From Hyparrhenia diplandra (lineage: Eukaryota; Streptophyta; Magnoliopsida; Poales; Poaceae), in the NCBI GenBank assembly GCA_015847255.1, contig JADLZK010007808.1:1-64000 (forward strand): a stretch of DNA of 64,000 nt, read 5' to 3'. Below are positions 1 to 11,900 of this stretch, piece after piece. The position numbers and the translations under genes are program-made. The notes beneath the pieces are model-generated. The model was not told where the DNA came from and made no database searches. It saw nothing but the letters and a program-made list of their open reading frames with translations. The stretch's first letter is position 1; each line of letters begins with the position of its first letter.

Positions 1-878
1 TGGGCTAGTAGCCATAACATTAGCTTAGTTGTGTGCTTGGATTTACAGCACAATATTATATAAGATGGATGTATCTTGCTTTTGAAACTATCTCCTACCC
101 AATATGTCGTTCCAATATCTAGTGGTGGTTCCATCTCGATAACGAAAGAACCTTTGGCCAACACCTACTCTTTAATATACGCGAGGCCTCTCAAAGTAAG
201 GGAGTCATTAGGTTTGGTTGTCACTTGAGTTAGGGATTTGGATTTTAAGTATTTATTCACTTATAAGAAGAAGATTGCCATATGCCATTCAGTGTTCATC
301 AAGTTAACCAACCATTTTGGCTAGAAGACACTTATTTTGCAACTCTAGATTTAAGATACCTAGTCCCCTTGGTCTTTAGGGCGGCCTGAGGATGTCCCAT
401 CGGCAAGTCTATATCTATGTTTATCACGAAGAGCCTTGCGGGGAAAAAGCCTTGATCTATAATAATCAAGTTTTTAATCACCCCTTTAGGTATCTCAAAA
501 AGGACATCATAAACATGGGTAGGCTGCTTAAAACCGAATTAAAAGCGGAGAACTAGTTTTCCCCCCATAAGGCAATTATTTTGCTTTCCACAGGGGTTTA
601 CATTTCAAAGCGATCTTCCACCTTTCTCCATTCGAATTAGGGGGGCATTGTCTATGGTGCATTGGGATTCCTAGATACCTAAATGGATAGTCTATTGCAT
701 TCGTGAAGGATTGGTATAGAAGGTTTCCATCTCTTTAGGCGCACTATAGCCGAGAAAGATTTCGCTCTTGTGGAAGTTGATCTTGAGCGAATAATTGCTC
801 AAAGTATAAAGCAACAATTTCAGATTTTGTGCTTGTTGGGTCGTGATTAATAAATAGAATAGTGTCATTACGCATATT
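1..878 (-). pseudogene. LINE (L1-type) reverse transcriptase remnant
   Basis: Read on the minus strand, this stretch encodes pieces of a plant L1-like non-LTR reverse transcriptase, which copies the element RNA at a nicked chromosomal target. The catalytic block appears as NDTILFI near 867 (the family usually has ADDTILF), followed by a region resembling FEQL..LKINFHKSEIF with a frame shift near 745. Further left come blocks matching the usual stretch on shaping the LINE plot (SW.G, YGGR-like, LP.Y..S-like motifs), broken by stops. The first catalytic Asp is replaced by Asn and several frames are needed, so it is dead. Both ends are cut: the 5' side stops abruptly at about 878 against G+C-rich sequence, and the 3' side runs off the window. 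Family assignment is from remembered motifs. Confidence 0.72.
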
Positions 879-2115
879 AAGCGAGGGTGGCTCTGCCTTC
901 CACCTTCCTACTCCCTCTCTTCCTCGGAGTGCTTTGCGTAGGGCTTCATGGTTTGGCGGCTCACGGCCCATTTGGCGCCCGGACCCTAGGCTGCTGCTCC
1001 CCGGATCCGGCTTTTCCCCGCCGCGGATTTGGCGGCCGATGTGAGCGTCGCCAGCCAGCGGGTGGTGGGAGGGCGTTAGCGTCTGCGAGTCATCGGCGGC
1101 GACCCCTACTCGGTATGAAAGCGACGACCATCCGTACGGACGGAGTCGCGGCGGTCGGGCTTCGATACGAGCAGCGGCCAGCTTCGAGACGGCGGCATGT
1201 CTGCGGGCGCCGCTACCTCCTTGGGCGTCCTACGATCCTCTACGGCTGCTTCTACCGCCGAGCTGCTGGCCGTCAGCGCACCCCTCGTCCGAGTTCGAGG
1301 CTGGTGGCTTTTGGAGGGCGTGAGAGATGCTGGTGACCGCTGTCGCGCTTTGCCGAGGTCACGAATGGCTCCCGCGGCGTCAGCGGCGCGGCACTGCTTA
1401 CTTTGTCGGTCTGCATCTCCGGTGCGTCGCCCGAGCGCGAGTCCATGCCGGCTCAGCGGCGATGTGGCGGCGGCGGCGGTCGGTGCTCGCATACCTCCCA
1501 TCGTCGCGGGGCGAGTCGAGCGGCTCCGCGGCGTGTGGCGGCGGCAGCGCCGCCCGATGCGCCTCCCATCGTCGTGAGGCGAGTCCGATGCGGCTCAGCG
1601 ACACGAGCGGCGGCCCGGCGCTTTTGGTTCGCGCGCCTCACGATGTCGTGGCGGGAAGTCCGATCGACTCCATGGCTTTTGGCGGCGGCAGGCTCCACAA
1701 CCGGCGACCCGTCGTCGGCCCGGCGAGGTTCTGAAGCGCTTCAGCCCGAACTACTGCAGGCGGTGGCGGTGTTCTCCTTCCTGAAGAAGGCGTCAGCGAA
1801 GATCCTCTTCGCTGTTTCTACTTTGGCCGCCTTCGCTCAACTCCACAACACAAGACTTCGGGTGAAAGCTTTTAGCTCCGGTGTGGCGGCAGCTCACGAT
1901 GGTAGGCGCTATCCGTCATCCCACCTCCCACGGGAGGCATCGTCGAAATTTCTTGTGTTCTGGTGTTGTATTTCTCTTTGTTTCTTTTGTGCTTGGGTAT
2001 TTGTCTTGTATATGGTTTTAGTCGGTTTTCAGAATTGCTTAGGACGAGGATTTCCTCCGTTCCTAAAAATGACTTTTTTTTTGATCAAGTAGGTGGGGAA
2101 GCTCTCCTCGAGTAG
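879..2115 (+). repeat. G+C-rich tract with LINE-like 3' tail
   Basis: About 1.2 kb of G+C-rich sequence with overlapping ORFs on both strands, none of which looks like a known protein. From about 1,960 it changes to a T-rich tail (tttctctttgtttcttttg) ending in a short a/t run and ggtggggaagctctcctcg. That shape resembles the 3' untranslated end of grass LINEs in plus orientation. Because the LINE reverse transcriptase to the left is on the other strand, this would be a separate insertion. It could instead be a piece of a captured gene. No gene is called. Confidence 0.3.
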
Positions 2116-2299
2116 TTATCAAAAAAAATCATGTATTCAATGAGAAAAGTGATAACCTAAGGAAATGTAAAATAAAATCTGTCACACAAAAATCAACACA
2201 CCCCACAAAAGAACCAAACATATGCAGTTGTAGTGCAACCATATGTCGCTTAACTATTTTGATTTCCAACTACAAAGACAAAGAGAAAGATATGCATAC

Positions 2300-2610
2300 C
2301 TTCTTGGCACGCTCTCATCACGCTCAGCATTTTCCTTCTTCTTATCCTTGTCAGAACCCTAAAGAGCAAAAAATGATATATCCATGAACACATGCAAAGC
2401 TCAGTAAAATTTAGGTACCAAACCGTAAAGATGAAACTAACCAGCTTAATAGACACTTCATCATTTTTCTTTCTTATTTGAAAGCGGCTGCAGGACTACA
2501 GATCCTTATCAGCTTCAACTTTCCCTCTCTTCAGCCTTCAAAGCTAGTAGTGCTTTCCTCTTCTCCCTCTCTTATTTTCTCAAATTCCTCCAGAGTCATC
2601 TCCTGCATAG
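2300..2610 (-). pseudogene. RGGA/HABP4-PAI-RBP1-type RNA-binding protein gene fragment, two exons
   Basis: The minus strand holds two adjacent exons of a plant RGG-repeat nuclear/cytoplasmic RNA-binding protein (Arabidopsis RGGA-C family, HABP4_PAI-RBP1 domain), which binds mRNA through RGG-rich tails. Exon one (about 2,610-2,443) encodes MTLEEFEKI, then EKRKALLALKAEER after a 1-base shift, then KVEADKDL and KKNDEVSIKL. These match the conserved MTLEEYEKVLEEKRKAL...DEVFIKLG block. It ends at a GT donor (gttagt). After a short intron, exon two (2,358-2,300) reads GSDKDKKKENAERDE and ends in a gtatgc donor. The RGG repeats and later exons are missing, and an in-frame stop (DL*S) plus frame shifts show it is broken. 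It is a gene relic or captured fragment. Confidence 0.72.
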
Positions 2611-2779
2611 CTGAATATTAGAAAGTTTTTAGAGTTAACTCAATATTAGAAAGTAGATCGATCTGCACCAATATCATTACAAAGAAAGGGCAAGCAAATA
2701 GCCTTTAGCTTATTTAGTGTCCCTAACCTTGAGATGTTTGCTCAACAGTTCTGATTTGGAAATCGAAGCAGCTTGCACT

Positions 2780-3440
2780 GACATGCTATAGCGCAGTATC
2801 ATCGTATAACCCAGCGTTAGGCAGGATGTGCAAACATCTTGCTGCAATCCTCTTTTTCTCTGCCAAGTTCCACCGTGTATGATCGATAGTTCGATACAGT
2901 CCGTTAAGGAGATGCCTTAGTCTCCATTTTGTCCCCATTTATCACTGAACTACCGCCCTGAAAAAGGATTGACAATGGATCCTTTGCCACTGATGGTGTG
3001 ATTTTATCCGGAATCAGACAGTTCCTGGACGAGAAATACTTGTGTCAGGCTGCCTTCTGAAAGAAACCTGCAATTTAGTGGTAGGCTTTTAGTACTTTTT
3101 AAACACTTAAATATGCAATGAAGTTAAATATGCAATGAAGCAAGGGAAAAAAATCATTTGTGATATCACAATTTTTTGCGATGAAGTTTCATTGTCATAA
3201 GATTTGACTACTTTGCGCCTGATCTTTAATGATATCTCTGAATTCTTACAGACCTGTGATGGGTACTACCTTCTGCCATGTTTGGCACCTTGTATCACGT
3301 GCTTTGAAATTTGCTAAATTCCATCCGTATTCAGCAATGTTTTGGTGTGCCAGCAACTCAGCAACAGCTTTAGCATAGTGTGAATTGTCACCCAAATGGC
3401 GAGGCAGGGTGGGTAGTTCTTCCCCTAACATGTTAATCAT
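2780..3440 (-). other. Unrecognised exon-like blocks
   Basis: Two stretches on the minus strand look like coding exons but I do not recognise them. One (about 2,930-2,800) reads RTIDHTRWNLAEKKRIAARC and continues with LHILPNAGLYDD. The other (3,440-3,265) reads GEELPTLPRHLGDNSHYAKA, then VAELLAHQNIAEYGWNLANF, ending in TWQK at an AAG/gtagta donor. The amino-acid texture is protein-like, with no low-complexity bias and a plausible donor site. They lie upstream, on the same strand, of the RGGA-type fragment. They may belong to a different gene, which would suggest transposon capture, or be chance. Confidence 0.35.
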
Positions 3441-4266
3441 GTTAACTAGTGATTATGAATGTCTATTACTGATCGTTTATATGGTTGATAAAGACATTTG
3501 ATGTTGTTTCGTTGTGTGAAAAACATTTTGTGGTTGATAAGTTCATCATGATGTGTATTGTAGAATCTTTATTAGAATATGGGAAAGAGATTTTTGCTGT
3601 TGATCATGCATGCTAAATTACCCATCTCTAAGAGAATTGTATCCTTCAAGTAATAATTTCAGCTTGGCACGCGTTGTCTTTTTGGTAGGAGATTAACAGT
3701 AGGAAAAGTTATCTGACTGGCCGTGTAAAGGCTTGGTAGCATGATCGTATTCAGTTTGAAAATAATCCCCGCTTATTTGTATTTCTTCTGTCTAATTCAA
3801 TTTCCCTCTCTTACTTACGGACGATTTATTTTATTCCATTGTAGAAAGCAGATGTGGATTTTTAAAACTTTGTAGAAACTTGCTTTGGTAGGATTGCAGG
3901 GACTTTTGACAGAAGTACTTTGAGTCTTATGTTAACAGCTGGTCTAAAAGATAATTAGCTACTGGAGTAGTACTGTTTTACGAGCCATGCCGAGCTGGAT
4001 CGTTTTTAGGCCCTCCCACAACCTAGTATGACTTAAGTAGTGTGAAGAGAGAATATTCAGGGATTTACTCCATGCGCTGTGACCACCGATGCCAACACCA
4101 GGAAAATGTAGAGGCGGAGCAAGTTGTTGCCAGTTCCATCTCTGCCATCTCTTGAACAAAGTTTTTTTTCAATGCCAGCTACCACAAAGGCAGGGCTGCC
4201 AGTGATGCTTGCACATTGTGGACTTGCTGAGCGATGCCAAATACTAGACGTAGGGCCTGCGTTTTT
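3441..4266. other. No gene seen
   Basis: About 0.8 kb of A+T-rich sequence with only short unsupported ORFs. I see no RNA gene, repeat array or transposon end that I can defend. Confidence 0.5.
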
Positions 4267-4298
4267 TAAGCACCACTCCACCATTGTGGAGGTGCTTA
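4267..4298. repeat. 32-bp foldback (inverted repeat)
   Basis: The sequence reads as two nearly perfect complementary arms of about 14 bases around the loop catt (taagcaccactccac / gtggaggtgctta, with one extra a in the left arm). It borders MITE-like sequence and may be two abutting terminal repeats or a tiny foldback. Confidence 0.55.
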
Positions 4299-4715
4299 AC
4301 TAGCGGTTTGTCATTTGTGGTTTGACAATTACACTTATTTGTCAACTCCCAACTCTAGATGCCAGAAGTAAAAAAGAAGGTCTTCTCAATAGTTTGGCAA
4401 TTTTGGTTTGGCAAATAAGAAAAGTGACCCAGAAATAGATCAGTATTTGGGTTACGTTAACAAGGACACCACTTTTGAGACTATGGCTAAAAGCTAAATA
4501 TAGTGTTCAACAGGGCTATACAAGCGCATGCATGCCAAATGCCAAAGCTTTGCCAACAACAGCATAAATATGCGCTAGAAACTGCAATTGCCAAACTCAC
4601 TAAAATGCCAAACTAATTTTGCCAAACTGTTGGAGCATCATTTTAAAGTTTTTGGCAAAAAATACAAATGCAAACTCATTTCACGTATTAACCGTTGGAG
4701 ATGCTCTTAGCTCGT
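4299..4715. mobile_element. MITE-like fragment
   Basis: A non-coding A+T-rich stretch full of repeated tttggcaa / gccaaac words in both orientations. It ends at about 4,711 in ccgttggagatgctcttag, a terminal word common to grass and other plant MITE families. A clear matching left terminal repeat and target duplication were not found, so limits are approximate and it may be a partial element. Confidence 0.4.
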
Positions 4716-5621
4716 TACCTTCATGAGTTAAGTTCAGCGGGCTCATTATTCACCACCAGTTGTGCGTGCCCGGCATCAAATTCAAAGCCACGAGCGAGTT
4801 CCTTTTTCAAACAAGAAGAAAGAGGCAACAGGCCCGAGGCATGATCGAAAATGAAAAAAATATACGTACTTGGAAAATGAGAAAAATTTTATAGTATTCA
4901 TAGGAGATATTCTTAGTATAAAATTCTGCGTAAATACACTTTGGTACTCACGGAATAGTTTAGGTATCGAGGTGCATTTTACTCTTATATATTTATAGTT
5001 CCCCAACTCAAAACTAGTCGTTTGTGCTTTTTGTCATGAGCTCACAGGAGGATTGGGTGGTCAAACCATGTGCCAATGGCTACTTCAAGAGTCACCTCGG
5101 TGGTCCCACATGTTTGACACTTGGTCCAACTTATTTACACGTTTGGTGGTCCAACCATGGGGGCACCAGCAATGGGAGGTAGGAAGGGAATAAGCATTTA
5201 ATGCGGTCTTACTACTAGGGAGTATACATTGTGGAGACTAGGGTAACAAATACCGGGTATGCTTGACACTACTCCCGGGGGCAAGAAATAAACAACCATA
5301 TTTATCGCATTTTATGCGGTACAAGATCGAAGCCCCTCTCTCTTAGTCTTTCCGGAAGGGGCTATGAGCTTTTGTTTGTGGCCCCACCTTATACAAGATA
5401 GACATTGTACACTAGGTTGATCACTACTCCCACACCGCTTGGACCCACACTATTCTAGGGTATGGTAGGATACATTGTTGTTGCTCGAGGCACCCGCCAG
5501 CGGCCAGCCCATTCTTCTCATCATGGCTGACCCGTCCAAGTTTGTTTCACGTTTCCTCCTCTTCATGTGATTATTTAAGCGCATAACTTTTTTGGCTCAC
5601 GAACTCCAATTTTTTAATGAT
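4716..5621. other. Intergenic sequence flanking the large gypsy insertion
   Basis: No gene recognised. The last 60 bases before the insertion (ending ctcacgaactccaattttttaatgatgttaga) read smoothly into the sequence right of the element at 41,239 (ttatactttttaaaaaaataatg). That continuity suggests both were one older repeat before element C inserted. Confidence 0.5.
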
Positions 5622-5626
5622 GTTAG

Positions 5627-6372
5627 ATGTTGGGGGAGGCGACCTCATGGCCCCCGGCCAGAGGCAACCCCAGCACTCCTCTGAGGGGGCCAAAACAAAT
5701 CTCCCTTAACATATTCTTGATGAAGTCCTACTTGAGTTTTGGTGGCGGAGGCCCCCCCTCGAGAAGTGCGAAATGGCGAGCTCGTCTCCATCGACACGTC
5801 ACGGTCTGTGGACCCCGGTCGGAGTTAGGCGTAGGGCGCGCCCCAGAGGCTGAGGAGGGCCCGGCGAAGGGGAGACCCTCCGGCCCGACCCCCCTCATTT
5901 GGCGCGCTCTCGCGACGGTGGCACAAAGAAACCCTACATCCCCCGGAGGGAGAGAGAGGACTGGAGGGAAGCGGAGGTGTATTCCCCATATTAGCCACAA
6001 TGCGAATAGTTACAAGCCTGCCCTGTGAGGGTCCACGTAGCGTGTGTTCCCCCACCTACAGGTACCAAATTGTAAATCAGCCCCTCGACCCCTTGTATTC
6101 CTATAAATACCAGAGTGCGAGGCTCAAGAAAAGGGATCGGTTGGTGGCAAGTTTTACTTGCCATTCACTTTTTTTTACTCTCGGCCCCCGCTGCTACACA
6201 TTGCACTCCCTTGAACTGTGGCGCCCTCAGAGCCGCTCAGGCCCCTGGCAACTCAGCCAGTCGGGGCGCGGAGGGGCGCCTCGCGCTCTCCTCTCTCTTC
6301 ATCTCATCTGTGGGAAGCCCTCGCCCCCTTCCGCCCCTCGGGGGCCGAGGCTAAGGGCAAGAGTGATCCCCA
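5627..6372 (+). repeat. 5' LTR of element C
   Basis: Matches 40,505-41,238 along its length, sharing words such as ctcccttaacatattcttga, catcgacacgtc, gttacaagcctgcc and ggatcggttggtggcaag. The LTR supplies promoter and polyadenylation signals. The two copies differ mainly by small indels. Confidence 0.88.
6102..6109 (+). promoter_or_regulatory. TATA box of element C 5' LTR
   Basis: tataaata, preceded by ccccttgtattcc. The same word sits at the equivalent place in the 3' LTR (40,957-40,964). Transcription would start roughly 30 bases downstream, in the LTR. Confidence 0.7.
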
Positions 6373-6374
6373 GG

Positions 6375-6394
6375 TTGGCGCCGCATCGTGGGGA
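6375..6394 (+). promoter_or_regulatory. Primer-binding site of element C
   Basis: ttggcgccgcatcgtgggga lies directly after the LTR end. The TGGCGCCG core is the tRNA-primed PBS typical of Tat/Athila-type gypsy elements. It fixes the LTR/internal border and the plus orientation. Confidence 0.75.
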
Positions 6395-6485
6395 CCGACA
6401 CTAAAGCCGAAGCCATGCACATCTTGCCCGTCTTGGCTGGCTCTGGCGTAAGTAGCGGGGCAACCCCGCCGCCCGAAGGGCACCC

Positions 6486-7569
6486 GTGAGCGGACCCAAC
6501 AAGCGGCGGCACGCGCGATCACCGCCCACCGAGCGGCTCAGCGCCGGGGCTGCGGGGAAGCGAGGGGGACCTAGCGCCCGAGGCCTCCGCGCGTACCCGA
6601 TGTCGGAGGTCACGAGGAAGGAGGCCCCCGCCCCTAAAGCGGCACCCGCGAGGGCCAAAGGCGGTGGTCCGGCCAACCGGTGGCCTTAGAGCTCACCGAT
6701 CAGAGCAACCCACGCGACCCTCTCGAGGGCCTCCTCAGCGTAGCGAAGATGAAGAGGAAACGGCGGGGGAATAGGCCACAGGGCGCTACAAGCCCATAGT
6801 CGTGGAAAAGGGGCGGACTCAGGGCCTGGTCGAGGCGGCGCTGCTTGAGCGCTTCGAGGGAACAAGCGAGGCCGCGAGGACGAGGTGATGGATCAACCCG
6901 GCGGCTTCGGCGGTCGCGGGGGAGGTCAGCGGCGGAGGCGGCGCAACGTCACCCACGCCGCAGCGCCTTGCTGGGAGCAAAGCCCGGCCTCCACCAGCCC
7001 CACCACCCGCCCGCGGCAAAATCCAACACAATCGCGAGGAACCCACCACCCTCAACCCTCGCGCCAAGCCCGGCTATACCCGCGGCCATGCAGGATGCCA
7101 CGAGCGCCTTGCCCGATGCGACCTCGCGAGAATCACCACTACGACCCCAAATCCCCCGCACTCTCCTAAAACCTGTGACTACGAGGTAGCCTCCGAGCCC
7201 TATAGCCACCCGACACCTACCAAGATCATTGGAACCTCCGATCCGGGCAATTCATTATGAGCTACTGGCATGAGTGGGAGCGGCGAGGAGATCACTCCAC
7301 GATAGCTAAGTCGTTGAGTGATTATACCATAGAGGGTAGGCCTTGATCTTGATCGTGCATCTGTTGCCCGAACTGTCAGACGCGGTCCGATCTCCGGGAA
7401 GCCCTCAGGGCAAAACTTCAGAAGTGTCGACTCGAACTCATCAATACACGGAGGCTCTCTGAGCGTAGTCGCGAGAAGCCAAAACGAGCCCTAGCGGGAA
7501 TAGTGGCGAAGGTTCTCCTCAAACTAAGGCGGGAACGCAGGGGTCTCAGGCGAGGCGTCATCATGGCGG
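6486..7569 (+). pseudogene. Element C gag, first part
   Basis: Start of the gag (capsid) region, which would package element RNA in the cytoplasm. An ATG at 6,486 opens a basic, Arg/Pro/Ala-rich stretch, followed by more G+C-rich sequence in shifting frames up to 7,569. There the B element has inserted with duplication of ggcgg (7,565-7,569 and 29,126-29,130). The sequence continues at 29,131. I cannot point to a clear Retrotrans_gag core in this part, so the call rests on position between PBS and protease. Start and frame are uncertain. Confidence 0.5.
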
Positions 7570-8995
7570 TGTTGGCATTTTGTTAAGTGCTAAAAGAATA
7601 TGAAGGATTACGCAGCGCCTGAGAACACCTACCATTGTAGCTTTTCCCTAGGATGAGTATTCTAGAGTATCGTATCCGAAGGGAAGCTTTGGTTAAAGAA
7701 TTCTAATAAGTCACAATCATATATCCACTAACAGCAAACCACTAGACATAGTGAGGGGGTAATTGTTAAGGATAAGTAAATATCAAAGCATAAAAATAAT
7801 AACCTATCTAAGATATCAAGAATAACTAAACTAATCAAGAGGTCAAAGGAGAGATCAAGGTTCGGATACTTCTCTATTACTTAGGTTCTATGATAGCAAT
7901 CATACCATAACACCGGGACATCGAACACTAGCCCGCGAAAGAGATGAGAAGGGGGCTGAGCTCCGACTCACGGTCCCTACAAACACCAACCCGAGGCGTT
8001 GGTGGAATGTCGTCGACCATGGGGGCTGTCACCACACGGGGCTACCACAAACTATCGTGGGGTTGGGTGCAATCTGGGTAACCTATAGTCTAGACACACC
8101 AAGTCTACACTATAAATTACTACTCTAGCTACCATGAATAACTAGGAGTCCTCAATACGAGCGGAGATCCCATGCAATAGCATAACAACTATACTTAACC
8201 ATATATGTAAAAAACATGGAAGTAAATAGAGAAGATAAATATGTGAATCATAAGTCTTGTAGAGAACATACAAAAAGACATACCATACTACGAAGACATC
8301 TCAGGAGGGAGCATAAGCTCCTCTCTCCCTTTACTCGATTAGATCTAAGTTAGATCTAATCTAGTTCTAATTATATATGTCTAATCTACTTCTAATTACA
8401 TGGCTAATCTTCTTCTAATCTACTTCTAATTCACTAATCCCGGAGAGAGGTTATCCTTACATTGGGACACCTCTACAAGCGAGAGATAATGAATAGAATG
8501 AGAGATAGAATGAATTAGGGTTTAGCCACAGAGTCGAGGGTCTTCTTATAGGCCTTGGCGATGAATGATAGCCTTGGATCAAACCGACCTTGGCAGCGGT
8601 GTAGATACAACCTCAATGTCGGTGGAAAACCGCCATAGAAGGAGAGGATGCCGGGGAGGGACCCACGGCGGCCGGCCCTAAATAACTCTGGCGGACGCCG
8701 GGTCGAGCTTCTGGCTTAAATGTTTCTTGGTGTGTCTCTGGTACCTTCTAGAATGTTTTTAGTCCACTTTTGGTCAGGTTAGCCTTCACGGTTAAGTCTT
8801 GTCATCGTATGGGATGTATATTCGAAACTTTTCTCCATTCTTCTGCATTTATCTATTAAGTCCACCCTAAAATTATATAAATCACCAAAACTTGTGGAAT
8901 TATGTTAGTTAAACCCCTAGACTTATGTTGATATTCATTTTAAGCCCTTATCCAAGTTTAGTTGACTAGTAATATTATGCTATAGGGTGTCAACA
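7570..8995 (-). repeat. 3' LTR of element B
   Basis: Matches 27,691-29,125 throughout (for example gtagcttttccctaggatg, ctcgattagatctaagttag and ctaaacccctagacttatg type blocks). It ends in gtgtcaaca at 8,995. Differences from the other copy are mostly 1-3 base indels. Confidence 0.88.
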
Positions 8996-11900
8996 AGTTC
9001 CCTCAAGCTTACCTTTGCTAGTCCCTAGCAAAGCCAAACTTAGCAATGGATCGGAGTTCTTTAAGCAGCTTTCACACCTCAAAGTACACATGCTTTCAAA
9101 CAAAATTTCTCTCAGGATAAAGAGATAAACTTTTAAAACTTTAACTTACCCATATTACCTCTTACCTTTTGGGGCTTTATCTCTTTTCTTTAATCTTGGG
9201 TAATTGAAGATAGAGCAGTCAAGTCGAACTATATCTCAAACTCTTTCTTTTGATCAAATTTGTCATACAGGAGTTTTGCGATTTTTCAAATAAAACTCAA
9301 AGTTCCTTAGTATGACTCTCTATAATCTCTCATTTGTGGTATTTTGGATCCTCTCTAAGGCAATAAGGTAGTGTTGCCTTTCTCTCTCATGTTATGTAGT
9401 ATTTTTGGCTAAAGGCGGTGGCACATTATGCCTTCTTCTCTCTCACCCTATATCTAAGACTTATATCACGGGTTCATAGGTGGGAGAAGATTAAATCTAC
9501 TTACTAAGCATATATTATAAATTCAAGCAATGGATTCAAAGTTACAAGTCACCTTGATCAAGTGGTGCATGTGTATGGTGGATAGAATATAGATAGTAGG
9601 GAATATAGTAAGGTGTATAGAATAGATGATGGGAAATCTTACTTTTGCTCCTTGAGGAATCTTCTCTTTTGGATTTGGAAACTTTATAGAGAACACAGGT
9701 TGTATATATTTTTCTTTCTTTATTTTTCTTTTATTTAGAGGTGGGCTGCTCACCCTAGACTTTGTCTTTTTATTTCCTCTCTTTAAAGATGTAGGTTCTA
9801 CTCACCCTCGGACACTTGTCCATTTTCATCTTTATTATTTTTCTTTTTTTCATAGGGGGAGGTAGGTTCTTCTTAGGGACTTTTGTCCATTTTTCATCTC
9901 CCCTTTTTTTGGGCGGGGCTCTACTGCCGTGGGACTTTTGTCCATTTTCATCTCCTTTCTTCTTCTTCTTTTTTTTTAATCTACAACCGAGGATCTCTTT
10001 TGTAATAACTTGTGAGAGTAAATAAATGTAATGGAGCTTTTGTAAGATATTGGCTAGCAATGAATGAGTGGATGGGTATAGTGAATATTTTGGTTGTTCT
10101 CTCGAGGATAGGAGTAGGAACATTTTTTGAGTGAATATTTGGTGGATGCTTTGTGGATCATTACTTCAGTAGAAGTAGTAATAATGCAAGTGGAATAGAG
10201 TGTGGTGGAGTGGATTGTGCATGATGACAAACTGACAAGTTTCTAAGGGTCGATAAAGATTGAACAAACTCAATGCAAAACAAGCGACCTATATATATGT
10301 CAAAGGGTTTTCCTAATCTAAGAGCATGTATATATGGCTGTGGTAGGGTTCAACACTCTTGTCACACGGGAACTTATCATGTGCACTTTAATTTTTCAAA
10401 GATAAATCTCAATCTAGTATCACTAGGAGTAAGATAAATAGCGACTCAAACTCTCATATATCATATCCGTCAATTACCTAGACTTGAGCAAGCATTTGCT
10501 ACCCGCGGGTTTCGAGGGTTTAGAGCAATCTCACGTCAAAGTAGTTGCATTAAAGCTCGAGAGAAATTAAGCTTGAAGGTAGGTACTTGAAAGGAATTAC
10601 TGACGAGCAACTATTCATCATCTCAAGGCTAGAGATTATCTTAGGAGTTTATTTTATTACCACACTCTAATAAAGACTCTTTAGTAAAGACTGGATAGAC
10701 TCTTTTTATTTGGTTTCCTTAATTATGCATCTTTTTTAAATCTTTCTAAAAAAACAAACAAATCTAGCTAAAATTAAATAAGATAGAAGGATACTTATGC
10801 GGATACATGGGGGTTGCACTCCCAAAATTTGGATATTGACATAGTCTTCGATGTTCTTGATGGTTGGAAATAGAGATAGATAGTGATGGTGGTTGATTGA
10901 TCTTCTTTAATCTTTGGACACCATATGTGCCATGTCTCTCTTCCTTGGGATCTGCTGAACTCAAATATAGACAACAAAACTAGTGAAACTTGATTAAGCG
11001 TTAGGGGTTAGCCACATTGCTTTTGTCTATCACGAAAATCTTTTCGTGACATTAAATATTTTTGGGTTTTTTTCTATGCAAATAAGGATGGCGATGCATG
11101 CATATTTATATTATTTTTATGCCACCACGGTAAATATCCTTGTGGGTTGTTATACACCACAAAATTACTTACATGGGGCTTAAAGTTTTTCAATGTAAAA
11201 GCAACAAACAAATATTTATTTTTTCTTTTCTAATGCAAGGCTAGTGCTATAATGTAAATATGCTAAAGGAAAATGATTATGCAATGCAAAAAGCTAAATA
11301 TGGATAACTACCGATCTTACCTTTTCGGCGAGGGTTCGGTGTTTTAAGTCCTCACGAACAAGACTTCTTACCTTGTTGTTTCCTTGGCGAATTACGATCT
11401 TGGCGATTGTGCTCCATGAGATGGTGAATGACAACGTCACCCATGTTCTTCTTTGGTCATATGAGTTGGGTGAAGCATTGATGCGCGGCGTCTTGTTTAG
11501 TGTGCATGCTTACAAGACATTCACTTGTTGAATTTTGGAGGCGGTAGGCTTCTCCATCTTCTTGCTCAAAGTGTGTCCCTTTGCAAAGTCAAGGTAGAAT
11601 CAAGTGCATGAGCTCTGTTGGTGGGAAAACACCAACGGAACCAAAACTTTCATTCATTCTTCTCTAACCATGAGCACGATAAACAAGATAGAGTTGACTT
11701 ATTATGCGCTTTTCTTAAACCCTAACTTGGGTGACAAGATCGAGGAAGATTGAAGCATGATTGTTTGTGATTAAAACATTGGTAAATTGAATCAAAGCTC
11801 GTTGACTCTTGGAAGGGTTTTCTTATCCTAAGCGTCAAAAGTATGATTATGATTATGTTCTTTCAAAACAAGGTAAAGCAACTTTAGGCTTACAAGATGA

